Part shown: positions 1-7,948 of the stretch, piece after piece
Numbering within the stretch: the first letter of the stretch is position 1
Layout of the letters: each line of letters begins with the position of its first letter
NCBI GenBank assembly: GCA_052168315.1
Contig: JBQLZO010000061.1
Location: forward strand, 1-21,296
From: JBQLZO01 sp052168315
GTDB taxonomy: Bacteria > Planctomycetota > Phycisphaerae > Phycisphaerales > UBA1924
Length of the DNA stretch: 21,296 nucleotides
Direction of reading: 5' to 3'
Translations under genes and position numbers: made by a program
Notes under the pieces: model-generated
The model's database searches: none
Told to the model about the DNA's origin: nothing
The model's input: the letters and a program-made list of their open reading frames with translations, nothing else

Positions 1-1
1 C

Positions 2-880
2 CCTAGCACCCCCAACTCACCCAGTTCCCCCAACGAGTCCCCCAGCAGTTCCCCCGCCGGCCCTCCCGGCTCCGCCGCCGACCCCTCCAACGACCGCGCC
101 CGCAACGGCTTCGGCGGCAAGCCCGCCATGCAAGGGCTCGGGCGCTACTACGAACTGGCCATCACCTGCCACGGCGAGCCCGAAGAGCCCTCCGGATACC
201 TCGTCAACATCAAGACCATCGACCACGCCGCGCACGCCGCGCCCATCCCCATCATCGCCCGCACGGCCCGCACCGAGCCCTGGCGAGACCCGGCCACGCT
301 CATGCCCGAACTCATCGCCGCGCTGGCTCGCGAACTGGGCGAACGCGCCGGCCCGCGCCCCGCCCTCCACACCCTCGAATGGCGGCTCACCCCCACCTAC
401 GCCATCGCCATGGAGTCCGCAGACATGTCATCCGTGATCATCCGACAGCGCTTCGACCTCGCGGCGGCACACCGGCTGCACATCCCCTCCATGTCCGACG
501 AGCAGAACCGCGCCACCTTCGGTCGATGCAACAACCCCGCCGGGCACGGGCACAACTACATGATCGAGCCCGTCGTCCGCGTCCGACTCGCCGGGCCCGC
601 CGAAGGGCGCACGGCCCCGCCGCCGTTCGACCTCGCCGCGCTCGAACGCATCACCGACGAGACCATCATCCAGCGCTACGACCACACCCACCTCAACGAG
701 GACACCCACGAGTTCGCCACCGGCGCTGGTCTCAACCCCTCCGTCGAACACATCGCGCAGATCTTCTACGAACGCCTCGCCCCCGCGATCGCCAGCGCCT
801 CCGGCGGCGCTGCCGCACTCATTGAGATCACCGTCTGGGAAACCGATCGCACCAGCGCCACCTACGCGGGCACACACTGA
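2..880 (+). CDS. 6-pyruvoyl-tetrahydropterin synthase / QueD family protein, two-domain, 5' partial
   Basis: PTPS/QueD-family protein, open at the left edge of the window; the first in-frame ATG (128) lies inside a conserved-looking stretch (NGFGGKPAMQGLGRYYELA), so the true start is upstream. The frame opens with a Ser/Pro-rich linker. A first PTPS-like half (to about 420) has GLGRYYEL where a zinc site would have HGHNYEV, so it lacks the metal histidines. The second half is complete: the His of AAAHRLH (codon 470-472), a CNNPAGHGHNY block with the candidate catalytic Cys (527-529) and two zinc His (545-547, 551-553), the YDHTHLNE Asp-His pair, and a terminal VWETDRTSATY. This layout resembles animal PTPS (FGKCNNPNGHGHNY) more than E. 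coli QueD. The family acts on dihydroneopterin triphosphate to give a tetrahydropterin or the queuosine precursor; which one applies here cannot be told. A second family member lies at 18635-19033. Confidence 0.88.
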   Translation, partial: PSTPNSPSSPNESPSSSPAGPPGSAADPSNDRARNGFGGKPAMQGLGRYYELAITCHGEPEEPSGYLVNIKTIDHAAHAAPIPIIARTARTEPWRDPATLMPELIAALARELGERAGPRPALHTLEWRLTPTYAIAMESADMSSVIIRQRFDLAAAHRLHIPSMSDEQNRATFGRCNNPAGHGHNYMIEPVVRVRLAGPAEGRTAPPPFDLAALERITDETIIQRYDHTHLNEDTHEFATGAGLNPSVEHIAQIFYERLAPAIASASGGAAALIEITVWETDRTSATYAGTH

Positions 881-1054
881 TCATCGCATGCCCCGTCAAT
901 CGAGAACCCACTGAAGTTCGACATCAGATCCAACCATCATCAATCGGGACATGCCGACGCTCTGCCGACGAATGAGTCATTGCCCCCACACGGCACTCAC
1001 TACCAGCCAACCCGACGGATCGCCGCTAATTCGCCAGGCAACCACAACTTACGC

Positions 1055-1071
1055 AAAAAAAAAAAAAAAAA
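1055..1071. repeat. Poly(A) homopolymer, 17 bases
   Basis: There is an uninterrupted run of 17 A on the plus strand, striking in such GC-rich DNA. It could be an intrinsically curved or slippery tract. Read on the minus strand it is a T run, but no stem precedes it in that direction. Confidence 0.9.
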
Positions 1072-1206
1072 CGACTTGCACTCCTCCTGAAACGCGTTAG
1101 CCTTCAGAAGTCAGGCACGCCCAAGGGTGGCGAGCGTGATCGCCGGATATCCATCGTCGCTGCATATTGAAACCATGCCTCGGTGCCAAAATGGATCCGC
1201 GATCAT

Positions 1207-1212
1207 TATACA
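1207..1212 (+). promoter_or_regulatory. Possible -10 element (TATACA) for the cysteine-rich protein
   Basis: TATACA lies 31 bases before the ATG at 1244, and a poor -35 candidate (GTGCCA, 1183-1188) lies 18 bases upstream of it. The ribosome binding site AAAGGA (1231-1236) sits 7 bases before the ATG. The call rests only on position and composition. Confidence 0.3.
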
Positions 1213-1243
1213 CTTGAGAACATAAAGCAGAAAGGACACTGAA

Positions 1244-1714
1244 ATGCAGATCTCCAAATCCCTCGCAGCATTCTGCTCCGCCTTGCTTTGCATGATATGC
1301 ACAGCCAATGCCCAAAACCTCTCGCTGTCGGATGTCCTGCTCATCGATGCGAATTACCCCGGCGCGGATTCCTCCGGCACGATCGAGGGATACATCTGCC
1401 AGAGCTACGAGAACTGCCCCGGCGGAACCATCGTGGAGCCTGGCTCGCCCGAACCGGCCGGGTGCACATATACACAGTTACTCGGCTGCCAATTCAGCTG
1501 CCAATACTGCGATGGATCCCGCAATCCAGCGACGGCTTGCGTTCGAAATATGCTGTCACCGGGATGCACCGTCACCAAGCTGTCCCAAGCGTGCGGCACA
1601 CGCTATCGTGGCGCTTGCTATGATCTTCTCTCAGATTCTGGACCAAAGTGCGGATGCGAACCGCTCATCCCGGAGCAGGCGATCGGGACATGCATCGTCA
1701 ACGGCTGCATGTAA
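1244..1714 (+). CDS. Small cysteine-rich secreted protein, function unknown
   Basis: A 156-residue protein with a clear signal peptide: MQISKSLAAFCSALLCMIC followed by TANA-Q, with likely cleavage after TANA. The mature part holds 14 cysteines in about 130 residues, with close spacings such as GCQFSCQYC and KCGC, so it is probably stabilised by disulphides outside the cytoplasm. No family was recognised. The start is supported by AAAGGA 7 bases upstream. The stop is followed after 65 bases by the start of the next exported protein in the same direction, so the two may form a transcription unit. The even number of mature cysteines fits full pairing. It could be a structural or surface peptide, or a partner of the DUF1573-like protein that follows; neither is shown by sequence. 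Confidence 0.72.
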   Translation: MQISKSLAAFCSALLCMICTANAQNLSLSDVLLIDANYPGADSSGTIEGYICQSYENCPGGTIVEPGSPEPAGCTYTQLLGCQFSCQYCDGSRNPATACVRNMLSPGCTVTKLSQACGTRYRGACYDLLSDSGPKCGCEPLIPEQAIGTCIVNGCM

Positions 1715-1779
1715 TCACCCTGACGAAGACCGCCCGGGAAGTCGATTCTCACACGCGAGCGATCGCAAGGAATACGCCC

Positions 1780-3852
1780 ATGCCGTTGACAATACTTGCT
1801 TCCTGCCTTGCGCTGGCCGTCTCGAACACCACGCTCGCCCAATCCGGCTCGTTCGCCCGGGCGGGCGAGGCGTTCGAACGCGACCTCGCCACGCTGCGCG
1901 ACTCCCACGCCGCCCCATCCGTGCCGTCAGATCCGGTGATCGAGACCATCGTTTCCTACATCCCCCCGCACTACCTTTCTGAACTCCCCGATGGCAGGCC
2001 GTTGACGCGGCAGGAGATCCACGCCGCCACCAGCGGGTTCGTCGAATACGAACGCTCTCTGCGTTCCTACTACGCAACACTCAACTCGTGGTACCTCCCG
2101 GTCAGAGATGAACTCCGCTATCCGGATTCGCGCAGCATCTATCCATCATCGCCGCACTTTCATTTCTCAGGCGAACTCGGCTGGATCCGTGGCGGGCGCT
2201 GGGCGAGCCGTGGAATCGAAACCGATCTGCACGAGAACTCGGCACTCAAGCACATCCACTTCATCGTCAACGGCGACTCGCTCTTCCGAACGCGCGTCAT
2301 CCAGCAACGACCCGGCGACGCTCCCGGCCAGAACATATTCCGCACCTCAGGCATCGTGCGCCAACTCAGCCCGGTCGATCGTGCCCTCCACCCTTCGCCG
2401 GATTCGGCCATGGGACGAGAGCTGTTCCGTTCGTTCACACCCTTCACTCTCGCCCAGACCATCGAACGCTCCCACGAACACCTCGTCGGAAGACGGCTCG
2501 AAGATGGCAGCATCGTGCTCCGCGGTCCGCTCGACATCGCAGGAGTCCTCGGCGGCTTCGGCATTCACATCCGCCTGCTGCCTGAGATCGGGCACGCGCC
2601 CGCAGAGATTGTCACCTACGAAGGCCGACTCGGCTGGCCATCGCACGCGTCGCAATTCTTCGACTATCAACGCCCAACCCTCCAGCGTGACGCACCCCCA
2701 CTCCCTCACACAATCGCCACGACGGTCCTCACGAATCCGGAGCGTGCGCGCGAGGCGTTACCTGAGATCGAGCGACTCGCTGAGGAGCGCGGGTTCGGCG
2801 TCGCCGATGGGCGGAAACCGCCGTACCTCGGGACACCCGGATGGACGGATGTCCTGAGGGAATCAATGGGCGTCGAACCGCCCATGGGCAACCACGGCCC
2901 GTTCGGTTGGGAGACCGCAACGCTGAAGTACCACTCCGTCAACACCCCCCTCCCCGAAGACATGTTCGTGTTCGAACTCCCCGAGGACGCCACGATCGTC
3001 AACGGCACCAATGCGGTTGCCGCGACCTGGGATGGTCAGCGCCTCGTCCCGATCGAACGCCCCGCGGCGTTGGTGGGCCAGGGCGTTCGCGCCGGCGATG
3101 CAAACGAGGGCGGCGAGGTGCGCCTGCTGGACAATGGCGCGAAGCCGCAACCTCCTCCCGATGCGAACCCCGAGCCGGACGCGGAGCCGGCGGCAGACGC
3201 GGATCCGGAGCATTGGTTCCAATCACGCCTCGCCATGGATTCCTATGTCGGCGAGGTCCACGCCAACCAGCGCGCCCACCGCAGCATCCGCTTCGAGAAC
3301 ATCGGCGATCACCTGCTGAGTTTCGAGGTCGTGGCGCGGAGCTGCTCGTGCGTTGATATCCGTGTCCCCGAGGACGCCGTGGAGCCCGGCCAGATCGTCG
3401 CCATCGACATGACGGCGTACGACCCGGGCCCGCGCACGGGGGTCATCCGCCACGAGGCCGATGTCGCCGTGACCCTGCTCGATCCACGCGATCCCGACGG
3501 GCCGGGAACACGCGCGGTCATGCGCATCCCCATCGAGTTCTCCTTGCGTGACGCGATCGCGCCGGTGCCCTCGCGCCTGAACATCGAACTGCTCCCCGCC
3601 GAGCGACGCACGGTTCACCTCTACCTGCGAGGAAACACGAACCCCATCGCACGGATCGCAAAGGTCCACACGGACTCGCCCGCCATCACGGTCGGCACCC
3701 CCACGCCGTCCGGCGATCACGCGTGCGCCGTCGAGATCCTCATCGATGCGGCCCAACTGGACCGATCACAGGTCGCGTATGTGCATGTCGCGTTCACCGA
3801 TGATGCAAGGCCCGCGATCCGGGTTCCCGTGTCGCTGCGGCTCCTTGACTGA
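1780..3852 (+). CDS. Large secreted protein with C-terminal DUF1573-like domain
   Basis: A 690-residue exported protein. The ATG at 1780 is chosen because it begins a signal peptide (MPLTILASCLALAVSNTTLAQS) and has AAGG 9 bases upstream; an in-frame start at 1648 would overlap the previous gene and spoil the signal. Residues 25 to about 450 form a region I do not recognise. An acidic Pro/Asp/Ala linker (around 452-475, with DANPEPDAEPAADADPE) joins it to a C-terminal part whose pattern (SIRFENIGDHLLSFEVVA, then SCSC at 521-524, then VPEDAVEPGQIVAIDM) matches DUF1573, an immunoglobulin-like domain of bacterial envelope proteins that usually carries a Cys pair at this place. A further beta-rich stretch follows to the end (VPVSLRLLD). 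It is probably periplasmic or surface located. Its exact role is unknown. Confidence 0.8.
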   Translation: MPLTILASCLALAVSNTTLAQSGSFARAGEAFERDLATLRDSHAAPSVPSDPVIETIVSYIPPHYLSELPDGRPLTRQEIHAATSGFVEYERSLRSYYATLNSWYLPVRDELRYPDSRSIYPSSPHFHFSGELGWIRGGRWASRGIETDLHENSALKHIHFIVNGDSLFRTRVIQQRPGDAPGQNIFRTSGIVRQLSPVDRALHPSPDSAMGRELFRSFTPFTLAQTIERSHEHLVGRRLEDGSIVLRGPLDIAGVLGGFGIHIRLLPEIGHAPAEIVTYEGRLGWPSHASQFFDYQRPTLQRDAPPLPHTIATTVLTNPERAREALPEIERLAEERGFGVADGRKPPYLGTPGWTDVLRESMGVEPPMGNHGPFGWETATLKYHSVNTPLPEDMFVFELPEDATIVNGTNAVAATWDGQRLVPIERPAALVGQGVRAGDANEGGEVRLLDNGAKPQPPPDANPEPDAEPAADADPEHWFQSRLAMDSYVGEVHANQRAHRSIRFENIGDHLLSFEVVARSCSCVDIRVPEDAVEPGQIVAIDMTAYDPGPRTGVIRHEADVAVTLLDPRDPDGPGTRAVMRIPIEFSLRDAIAPVPSRLNIELLPAERRTVHLYLRGNTNPIARIAKVHTDSPAITVGTPTPSGDHACAVEILIDAAQLDRSQVAYVHVAFTDDARPAIRVPVSLRLLD

Positions 3853-3885
3853 CCGCCCACGCCCGCGCGGTGCCATGGGCGGGCC

Positions 3886-3901
3886 GATCGAGCACTCGAT
3901 C
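3886..3901. promoter_or_regulatory. 16-bp palindrome (operator-like) GATCGAG-CA-CTCGATC
   Basis: Perfect 7-bp arms are separated by 2 bases, located 34 bases after the stop at 3852 and upstream of the secretion ATPase. The 2-base centre is too small for an RNA loop without opening the stem, and no U-run follows, so a dimeric protein site fits better than a terminator. No regulator was identified. Confidence 0.45.
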
Positions 3902-3926
3902 AACCAACATTCCGCTCCCGTGCCAT

Positions 3927-3942
3927 GTAAGCGAACGCTTAC
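3927..3942. promoter_or_regulatory. 16-bp palindrome (operator-like) GTAAGCG-AA-CGCTTAC
   Basis: This second perfect 7-2-7 palindrome has its centre 41 bp from the first. It looks like sites bound by dimeric repressors such as TetR-type proteins, which is an analogy only. It lies about 110 bp upstream of a -10-like TAGACT and could control the ATPase gene at 4108. Confidence 0.5.
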
Positions 3943-4051
3943 TTTGCGCGACCCACGCCCGATCACCCCATCGGTGTGCCTCCGCCGAGCCATGATCGGC
4001 CACCATCGGGCGACCACGGCGAACATGTGCCGCCATCGCCGCGTCTGCCGA

Positions 4052-4057
4052 TAGACT
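4052..4057 (+). promoter_or_regulatory. -10-like element TAGACT upstream of the secretion ATPase
   Basis: TAGACT followed by GG recurs as TAGACT at 9798 and 19066, each time upstream of a plus-strand gene. Transcription starting 6-8 bases downstream would give a leader of about 40-45 bases containing a GGAG (4092-4095). No good -35 is visible. Confidence 0.45.
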
Positions 4058-4107
4058 GGTTTCATCAGCCCACGCCCGGCGGGGCGCCAGCGGAGCATGT
4101 CCACCCG

Positions 4108-5790
4108 ATGGGAATCTCGACCATCCTCCTTGAGCAAGGCCTGATCACCCCCGACCAGCTCGACCTGGCGCTGGGCGAGCAGTCGGCCTCCGGCGAGCGG
4201 CTCGACCGGGTGATGGTCCGGCTCGGGCTGATCGAGGCCAACGATGTCACCCGCGCCATCGCCGAGCAGTTCGGGATGGAGGTGGTCGATCTCAACGCGA
4301 TCGAGGTCGACCGCGATGTGCTCAAGGCGCTGCCGCCGCAGGTGGTGTTCCGCCAGCAGTGCGTGCCGATCTCGCGCACGCCGGAGAACGGGTCCCCGGC
4401 CGCGCTCCGCGTGGTCACGGCCGACCCGTTCGAGCTTTCGGTGTTCGATGAGCTGCGGCTGCTGACCGGGTGCCGCATCGAGCTCGCGCTGGCGACGGAG
4501 GAGGACATCCGCGGGTTCATCCGCGCCCACTACGGCGTCGGCGGCGACACGCTGGAGGAGATGGCCGGCATCGCCGGCGCGATCGACCTGGGCGAGGATG
4601 AATCGGATGAGGATGAGCAGCGCGCCAACGAGGCGTCGGTCATCAAGCTCGTCAACGAGCTGCTCTTCGAGGCCATCCAGAGCCGCGCGACCGATGTGCA
4701 CATCGAGCCGTACGAGCGCCGGCTGATCGTCCGGTACCGCGTCGATGGTGTGCTCACGCGCGCCAATGTCCCGCCGACGATCAACCAGTTCGCCGCCGCG
4801 ATCATCAGCCGCATCAAGATCATGGCGAACCTGAACATCGCCGAGAAGCGCAGGCCGCAGGATGGGCGCATCACGCTCAAGCACAAGGGCGAGGCGTTCG
4901 ACCTGCGTGTGTCGGTCATCCCGATGCTCTTCGGCGAGGGGGTGGTGCTCAGGATCCTGAACAAGTCGGCCGTGCTGATGGGGCTCGACGACCTGGGCAT
5001 GCCCGAGGGTGTGCTCCGCTCGTGGGATGCGCTGATCTCCAAGCCCCACGGCATTTTGCTCGTGACCGGGCCGACCGGATCGGGCAAGTCCACGACACTG
5101 TACGCGTCGCTGAATCGCATCGTCGGCGACGAGATTAAGGCGATCACCGTCGAGGATCCGGTCGAATACCATGTCAATGGTGTCAACCAGATCCAGGTGA
5201 ACCACAAGGTCGGGCTCGACTTCGCGGCCGGGCTGCGCTCGATCCTCCGGCACGATCCCGATGTGATCATGATCGGCGAGATCCGCGACAAGGAGACGGC
5301 CGAGGCGGCCGTGCAGGCCTCGCTGACCGGTCACCTGGTGTTCTCGACGCTGCACACCAACGATGCGCCCAGCGCGATGCCGCGGCTGCTGGACATCGGC
5401 GTGGAGCCGTACCTCGTGGCATCCTCGGTCGAGGGCGTGATGGCGCAGCGGCTGGTGCGGCGCGTGTGCGCCCAGTGCGCCCGGAGCGTCGAGCCGGCGC
5501 CCGGCGACCTGCCCGATGGCTTCACGCTCGAACCGGGCGCCACCCTCCGCGAGGGCGCGGGGTGCAAGGCGTGCCTGAACACCGGGTACCGCGGTCGGAT
5601 CGGCATCTACGAGATGCTGCGGATGACCGATGCGCTTCGGGAGGAGCTGATGCGTGGTTCCAACGCGGCGCGGCTGGGGTCGCTGGCGCTGGAGCAGGAT
5701 GCGCTGAGCCCGTTGCGGGCCGACGGATACGCGAAGGCGCGGGCGGGTGTGACGACGATCAGCGAGGTGATGCGGGTGGCGAAGGGGTGA
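4108..5790 (+). CDS. GspE/PilB-family type II secretion / type IV pilus assembly ATPase
   Basis: A 560-residue hexameric motor ATPase that powers pseudopilus or pilus assembly from the cytoplasmic face of the inner membrane. An MshEN-type N-terminal domain begins at once (MGISTILLEQGLITPDQLDLAL). The ATPase core has ATDVHIEP, Walker A GPTGSGKS (321-328), an Asp box TVEDPVEY (347-354), Walker B VIMIGEIRD (386-394), a His box LVFSTLHTNDA with His416, and a zinc-type four-cysteine module (Cys454, Cys457, Cys486, Cys489). Length is normal for the family. The ATG at 4108 is preferred over an in-frame GTG at 3976 because the domain starts there, GGAG lies 12 bases upstream, and a -10-like element lies between the two. 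No other secretion or pilus genes are adjacent in this window, so the choice between GspE and PilB is open. It converges on the next gene with 5 bases between the stops. Confidence 0.95.
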   Translation: MGISTILLEQGLITPDQLDLALGEQSASGERLDRVMVRLGLIEANDVTRAIAEQFGMEVVDLNAIEVDRDVLKALPPQVVFRQQCVPISRTPENGSPAALRVVTADPFELSVFDELRLLTGCRIELALATEEDIRGFIRAHYGVGGDTLEEMAGIAGAIDLGEDESDEDEQRANEASVIKLVNELLFEAIQSRATDVHIEPYERRLIVRYRVDGVLTRANVPPTINQFAAAIISRIKIMANLNIAEKRRPQDGRITLKHKGEAFDLRVSVIPMLFGEGVVLRILNKSAVLMGLDDLGMPEGVLRSWDALISKPHGILLVTGPTGSGKSTTLYASLNRIVGDEIKAITVEDPVEYHVNGVNQIQVNHKVGLDFAAGLRSILRHDPDVIMIGEIRDKETAEAAVQASLTGHLVFSTLHTNDAPSAMPRLLDIGVEPYLVASSVEGVMAQRLVRRVCAQCARSVEPAPGDLPDGFTLEPGATLREGAGCKACLNTGYRGRIGIYEMLRMTDALREELMRGSNAARLGSLALEQDALSPLRADGYAKARAGVTTISEVMRVAKG

Positions 5791-5795
5791 GGCCG

Positions 5796-6404
5796 TCACC
5801 GATTCGCTGGTGCCGGGATGGGAGCGGGGATGGTGGGGTCAAAGGCCGAAGCTGCGAAGTGCTCTCCCCAGGGCGGGCCGAAATCCACGTGGAGCGACGA
5901 CGGCAGGAGGGCGGGGATGCGATCGACACGCGGTTGTTCCTGAGCGGACAGGAATAGAACGCGCAGGGTGGGCTGAGACATGATCTGCCAGAGCGCTTCG
6001 TCTGACTCGAAGGTGCAGTCGATGAGGCTGAGGGATCGTGGAGCGATTGCGACGATGTGTTCTGCACGGGCGAAGCTGATGTGGTGTGCGTTGAGACTGA
6101 GGCTCGGGAGGCGCCCCTTGATGTGGACCAAGCGAGCGAGCGCGTGATCGACGCGTGCCGAGTTCTCGAACGATCGAGGCGCGTCATCGAACGAGACCCA
6201 CTCCGCGACGGGCGGCGAGGAGTCGAGCATGACGCCATGCGTTCCCCCGGCAGCGCTGACCGGGGCGTACAGGTAGCGGACCCAGAGGTCGTGCGCGAGT
6301 TGTGCGAGTGCGAGAAGCGCGGCGATGGCGACGACGCTCGCGAGGACGAGCTTGAGCGGTTTTGCGGCACCGGCCTGCGTCGATGGAGCGGGCGTCTGCG
6401 GCAT
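5796..6404 (-). CDS. Hypothetical membrane-anchored protein with leucine-rich spacing
   Basis: A 202-residue protein with a short proline-rich cytoplasmic head, one hydrophobic segment (KLVLASVVAIAALLALAQLA, about residues 17-36), then an extracytoplasmic part. Hydrophobic spacing such as LPSLSLNAHHISF, PRSLSLIDCTF and PTLRVLFLS recalls leucine-rich repeats, but too few units are present to be sure. The ATG at 6404 was chosen because it sits just before the membrane segment; a longer frame to 6542 adds low-complexity residues. No Shine-Dalgarno sequence is evident. It is the last gene of a minus-strand series that includes an ECF sigma factor, separated from its neighbour by about 170 bases. 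Function unknown. Confidence 0.6.
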   Translation of the reverse strand: MPQTPAPSTQAGAAKPLKLVLASVVAIAALLALAQLAHDLWVRYLYAPVSAAGGTHGVMLDSSPPVAEWVSFDDAPRSFENSARVDHALARLVHIKGRLPSLSLNAHHISFARAEHIVAIAPRSLSLIDCTFESDEALWQIMSQPTLRVLFLSAQEQPRVDRIPALLPSSLHVDFGPPWGEHFAASAFDPTIPAPIPAPANR

Positions 6405-6561
6405 CGGGTGGGTATGGTACGGCGTCAAGGCTCGGGTGGATCGGTGTGGCGTTCGGTCGGCGTGCAATGCCGCGCCATCGGGCGTGGGCACTTCTCGAGC
6501 ACGGGGGCTTCGTGAGGGTGCGTTCTGAAGAGGGAAGGGCACCGCTCAAAAACATAGCGAC

Positions 6562-6582
6562 ACCCCCGCGGCTTCAGGGGGT
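6562..6582 (-). terminator. Weak hairpin at the end of the sigma-associated membrane protein gene
   Basis: ACCCCC (6562-6567) and GGGGGT (6577-6582) form a 6-bp stem that overlaps the stop codon (6574-6576) of the membrane-protein gene on the minus strand. A short run of five T follows only about 11 bases further on. It is a weak terminator candidate at best. Confidence 0.3.
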
Positions 6583-7164
6583 TGGGTTGGTCGTGGTGTG
6601 GGTCTGGTCGAGGCGGGCGAGGGTGGTTTGGCCCTTGAAGCGGATGATGCCCACCGGCTGGCCGAGTTCATCGAAGGTGGCGATGAGCTGCGCATCGGTG
6701 GCGCGCTCGACCCGGCGCGGCGCGCTGCGCTCGATGGTCATCGCGGCCAGCCGCTCGGCGGGCAGGTTGCCCACGATCTGGGCCTCGCGCACCGGCGCGC
6801 CGGCGATGATCGTGGTCCTTGACAACGCCGCGTGCGCGGGAGGATTCTGAGGCGCGGGAGCATCGGGTGATCCCGTGTGCGATGCGTGGTCCGGAGCGTT
6901 GCGCGTTGCCACCGCGCCCGAGCCATCGGAGGAAGGCGCGCCGCGGGGCGTGGGCGGGACGGTCGGCATCAGCAGCCACGCGAGCGCGAGCGCGCCCGCT
7001 CCGGCGATGCCCGCGCCACCCGCGATGCGCCGGCGCTGGGCGCGCGATCGGCGCGCGCGGTCCAGCGCTGCGTGGTACACCTCCATGCCGGGCGCTGCCG
7101 CATCCGGGGGGCGCTGCGCGGGGTCGTGCGGGTGGCTCTGGTTGCGATCGGTGTGCCGGTTCAT
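6574..7164 (-). CDS. Single-pass membrane protein coupled to the ECF sigma gene (possible anti-sigma or effector)
   Basis: A 196-residue protein. Residues 1-45 are polar and basic; one membrane segment follows (AGGAGIAGAGALALAWLLM), then a proline-rich outer part with a C-terminal region (QLIATFDELGQPVGIIRFKG). Its ATG overlaps the stop of the sigma gene as ATGA (7161-7164), so translation is coupled and the products should be needed together. A membrane protein in this place is often an anti-sigma factor, but I see no HxxxCxxC zinc motif and no recognisable anti-sigma domain, so this role is inferred from context only. No family was recognised. Confidence 0.7.
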   Translation of the reverse strand: MNRHTDRNQSHPHDPAQRPPDAAAPGMEVYHAALDRARRSRAQRRRIAGGAGIAGAGALALAWLLMPTVPPTPRGAPSSDGSGAVATRNAPDHASHTGSPDAPAPQNPPAHAALSRTTIIAGAPVREAQIVGNLPAERLAAMTIERSAPRRVERATDAQLIATFDELGQPVGIIRFKGQTTLARLDQTHTTTNPTP

Positions 7165-7868
7165 GGTGTGCGTGCCTGTGGAGTGGTGGTGGTACCGGAA
7201 GCGGGCTTGGTGATGCGGCGGGCGGGGCTCTCGAGCGGCGCGGGCGCGGATGGGATCGGTGGTGAGGGTGGGGGTGGGGGTGGAATCGAGTGCGGGGGTG
7301 GGCGGGAGCGGTCGTCATTCGGTGGCGCGAGCGCGGTTTTGAGTCGCGCGAGCGTGCGCCGGATCCGGCCATCGACCGCGCCGGGCGTGAGCCCGACGAT
7401 CAGCCCGATCTGATCGAGCGTGCCGGTGGTGCGCATGCGGAGGTCGAGCAATGCGCGCGACTGGGCATCGATGTCGCGGAGCGCTGCGGCGAGGCGCTCG
7501 GGCTCGACGGGAGGCGTGCGATCATCGGGAGCATCCGTCGTGTGCGGTGCGCTGCCCGGGCGCGCGGCGCGCTCGCGGCGGGCGCGGCGGAGTTCGGATC
7601 GGATGCGGTCGCGCGCGGCGTTGAGCGTGATGCTGCGCAGCCAGCGCTCGAATCGCTGTTCATCGTCGAACGGGCGGACGGATCGGATCACTCTGAGCCA
7701 TGTTTCCTGCTCGACATCCGGCGCGGCGTGCCGCAGCGCTGCGGGGAGCGTGCGGCACGCCCACGCTCGCACGCGCGGGTTGTACAGCGCGTGCAGCGCA
7801 TCGAAGCGGGCGTGGTCGGTGTGCGCCACGCCCCGGGTGAGTTCGGCGATGGTGGGTGGTCGTGGCAC
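7161..7868 (-). CDS. ECF-type RNA polymerase sigma factor with proline-rich tail
   Basis: A 235-residue sigma-70 family factor of the short (ECF) type, directing RNA polymerase to a dedicated promoter set. The region-2 pattern is DVEQETWLRVIRSV followed by FERWLRSITLNAARDRIR. The region-4 helix-turn-helix pattern is RALLDLRMRTTGTLDQIG and then LTPGAVDGRIRRTLARLK. After region 4 there are some 55 extra residues very rich in Pro, Ser and Thr, absent from minimal ECF factors. The start is a GTG at 7868 with no clear ribosome binding site, so the N-terminus is uncertain by a few codons. It lies 80 bases downstream of the exported STN-like gene and overlaps the following membrane-protein gene by 4 bases. 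No zinc-binding anti-sigma factor was found beside it. Confidence 0.88.
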   Translation of the reverse strand: MPRPPTIAELTRGVAHTDHARFDALHALYNPRVRAWACRTLPAALRHAAPDVEQETWLRVIRSVRPFDDEQRFERWLRSITLNAARDRIRSELRRARRERAARPGSAPHTTDAPDDRTPPVEPERLAAALRDIDAQSRALLDLRMRTTGTLDQIGLIVGLTPGAVDGRIRRTLARLKTALAPPNDDRSRPPPHSIPPPPPPSPPIPSAPAPLESPARRITKPASGTTTTPQARTP

Positions 7869-7948
7869 CGGCGTTGGCGTGGGGGCTTTCCTGGGTTCTC
7901 AGCGCGATGGATTGTGGGGGGTGAGCGCTCCGGGTGTACGAGCAGCGC

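Larger units (their letters stand above)
881..1243. other. Intergenic spacer, AT-richer, no gene seen
   Basis: This gap between the PTPS-like gene and the cysteine-rich secreted protein has noticeably lower GC than its surroundings. It holds a 17-base A run (1055-1071) and, near its right end, weak promoter-like sequence. Short reading frames on the minus strand have no ribosome binding site and no recognisable protein features, so I call no gene. No convincing terminator hairpin follows the PTPS-like stop. Confidence 0.6.

Noticed and set aside
3766..5799. A 677-codon open frame on the minus strand opposite the secretion ATPase
   Set aside because: Its product is Arg/His/Gln/Asp-rich with no domain, and it is exactly antisense to a clear GspE/PilB gene; long antisense frames are expected at this GC.
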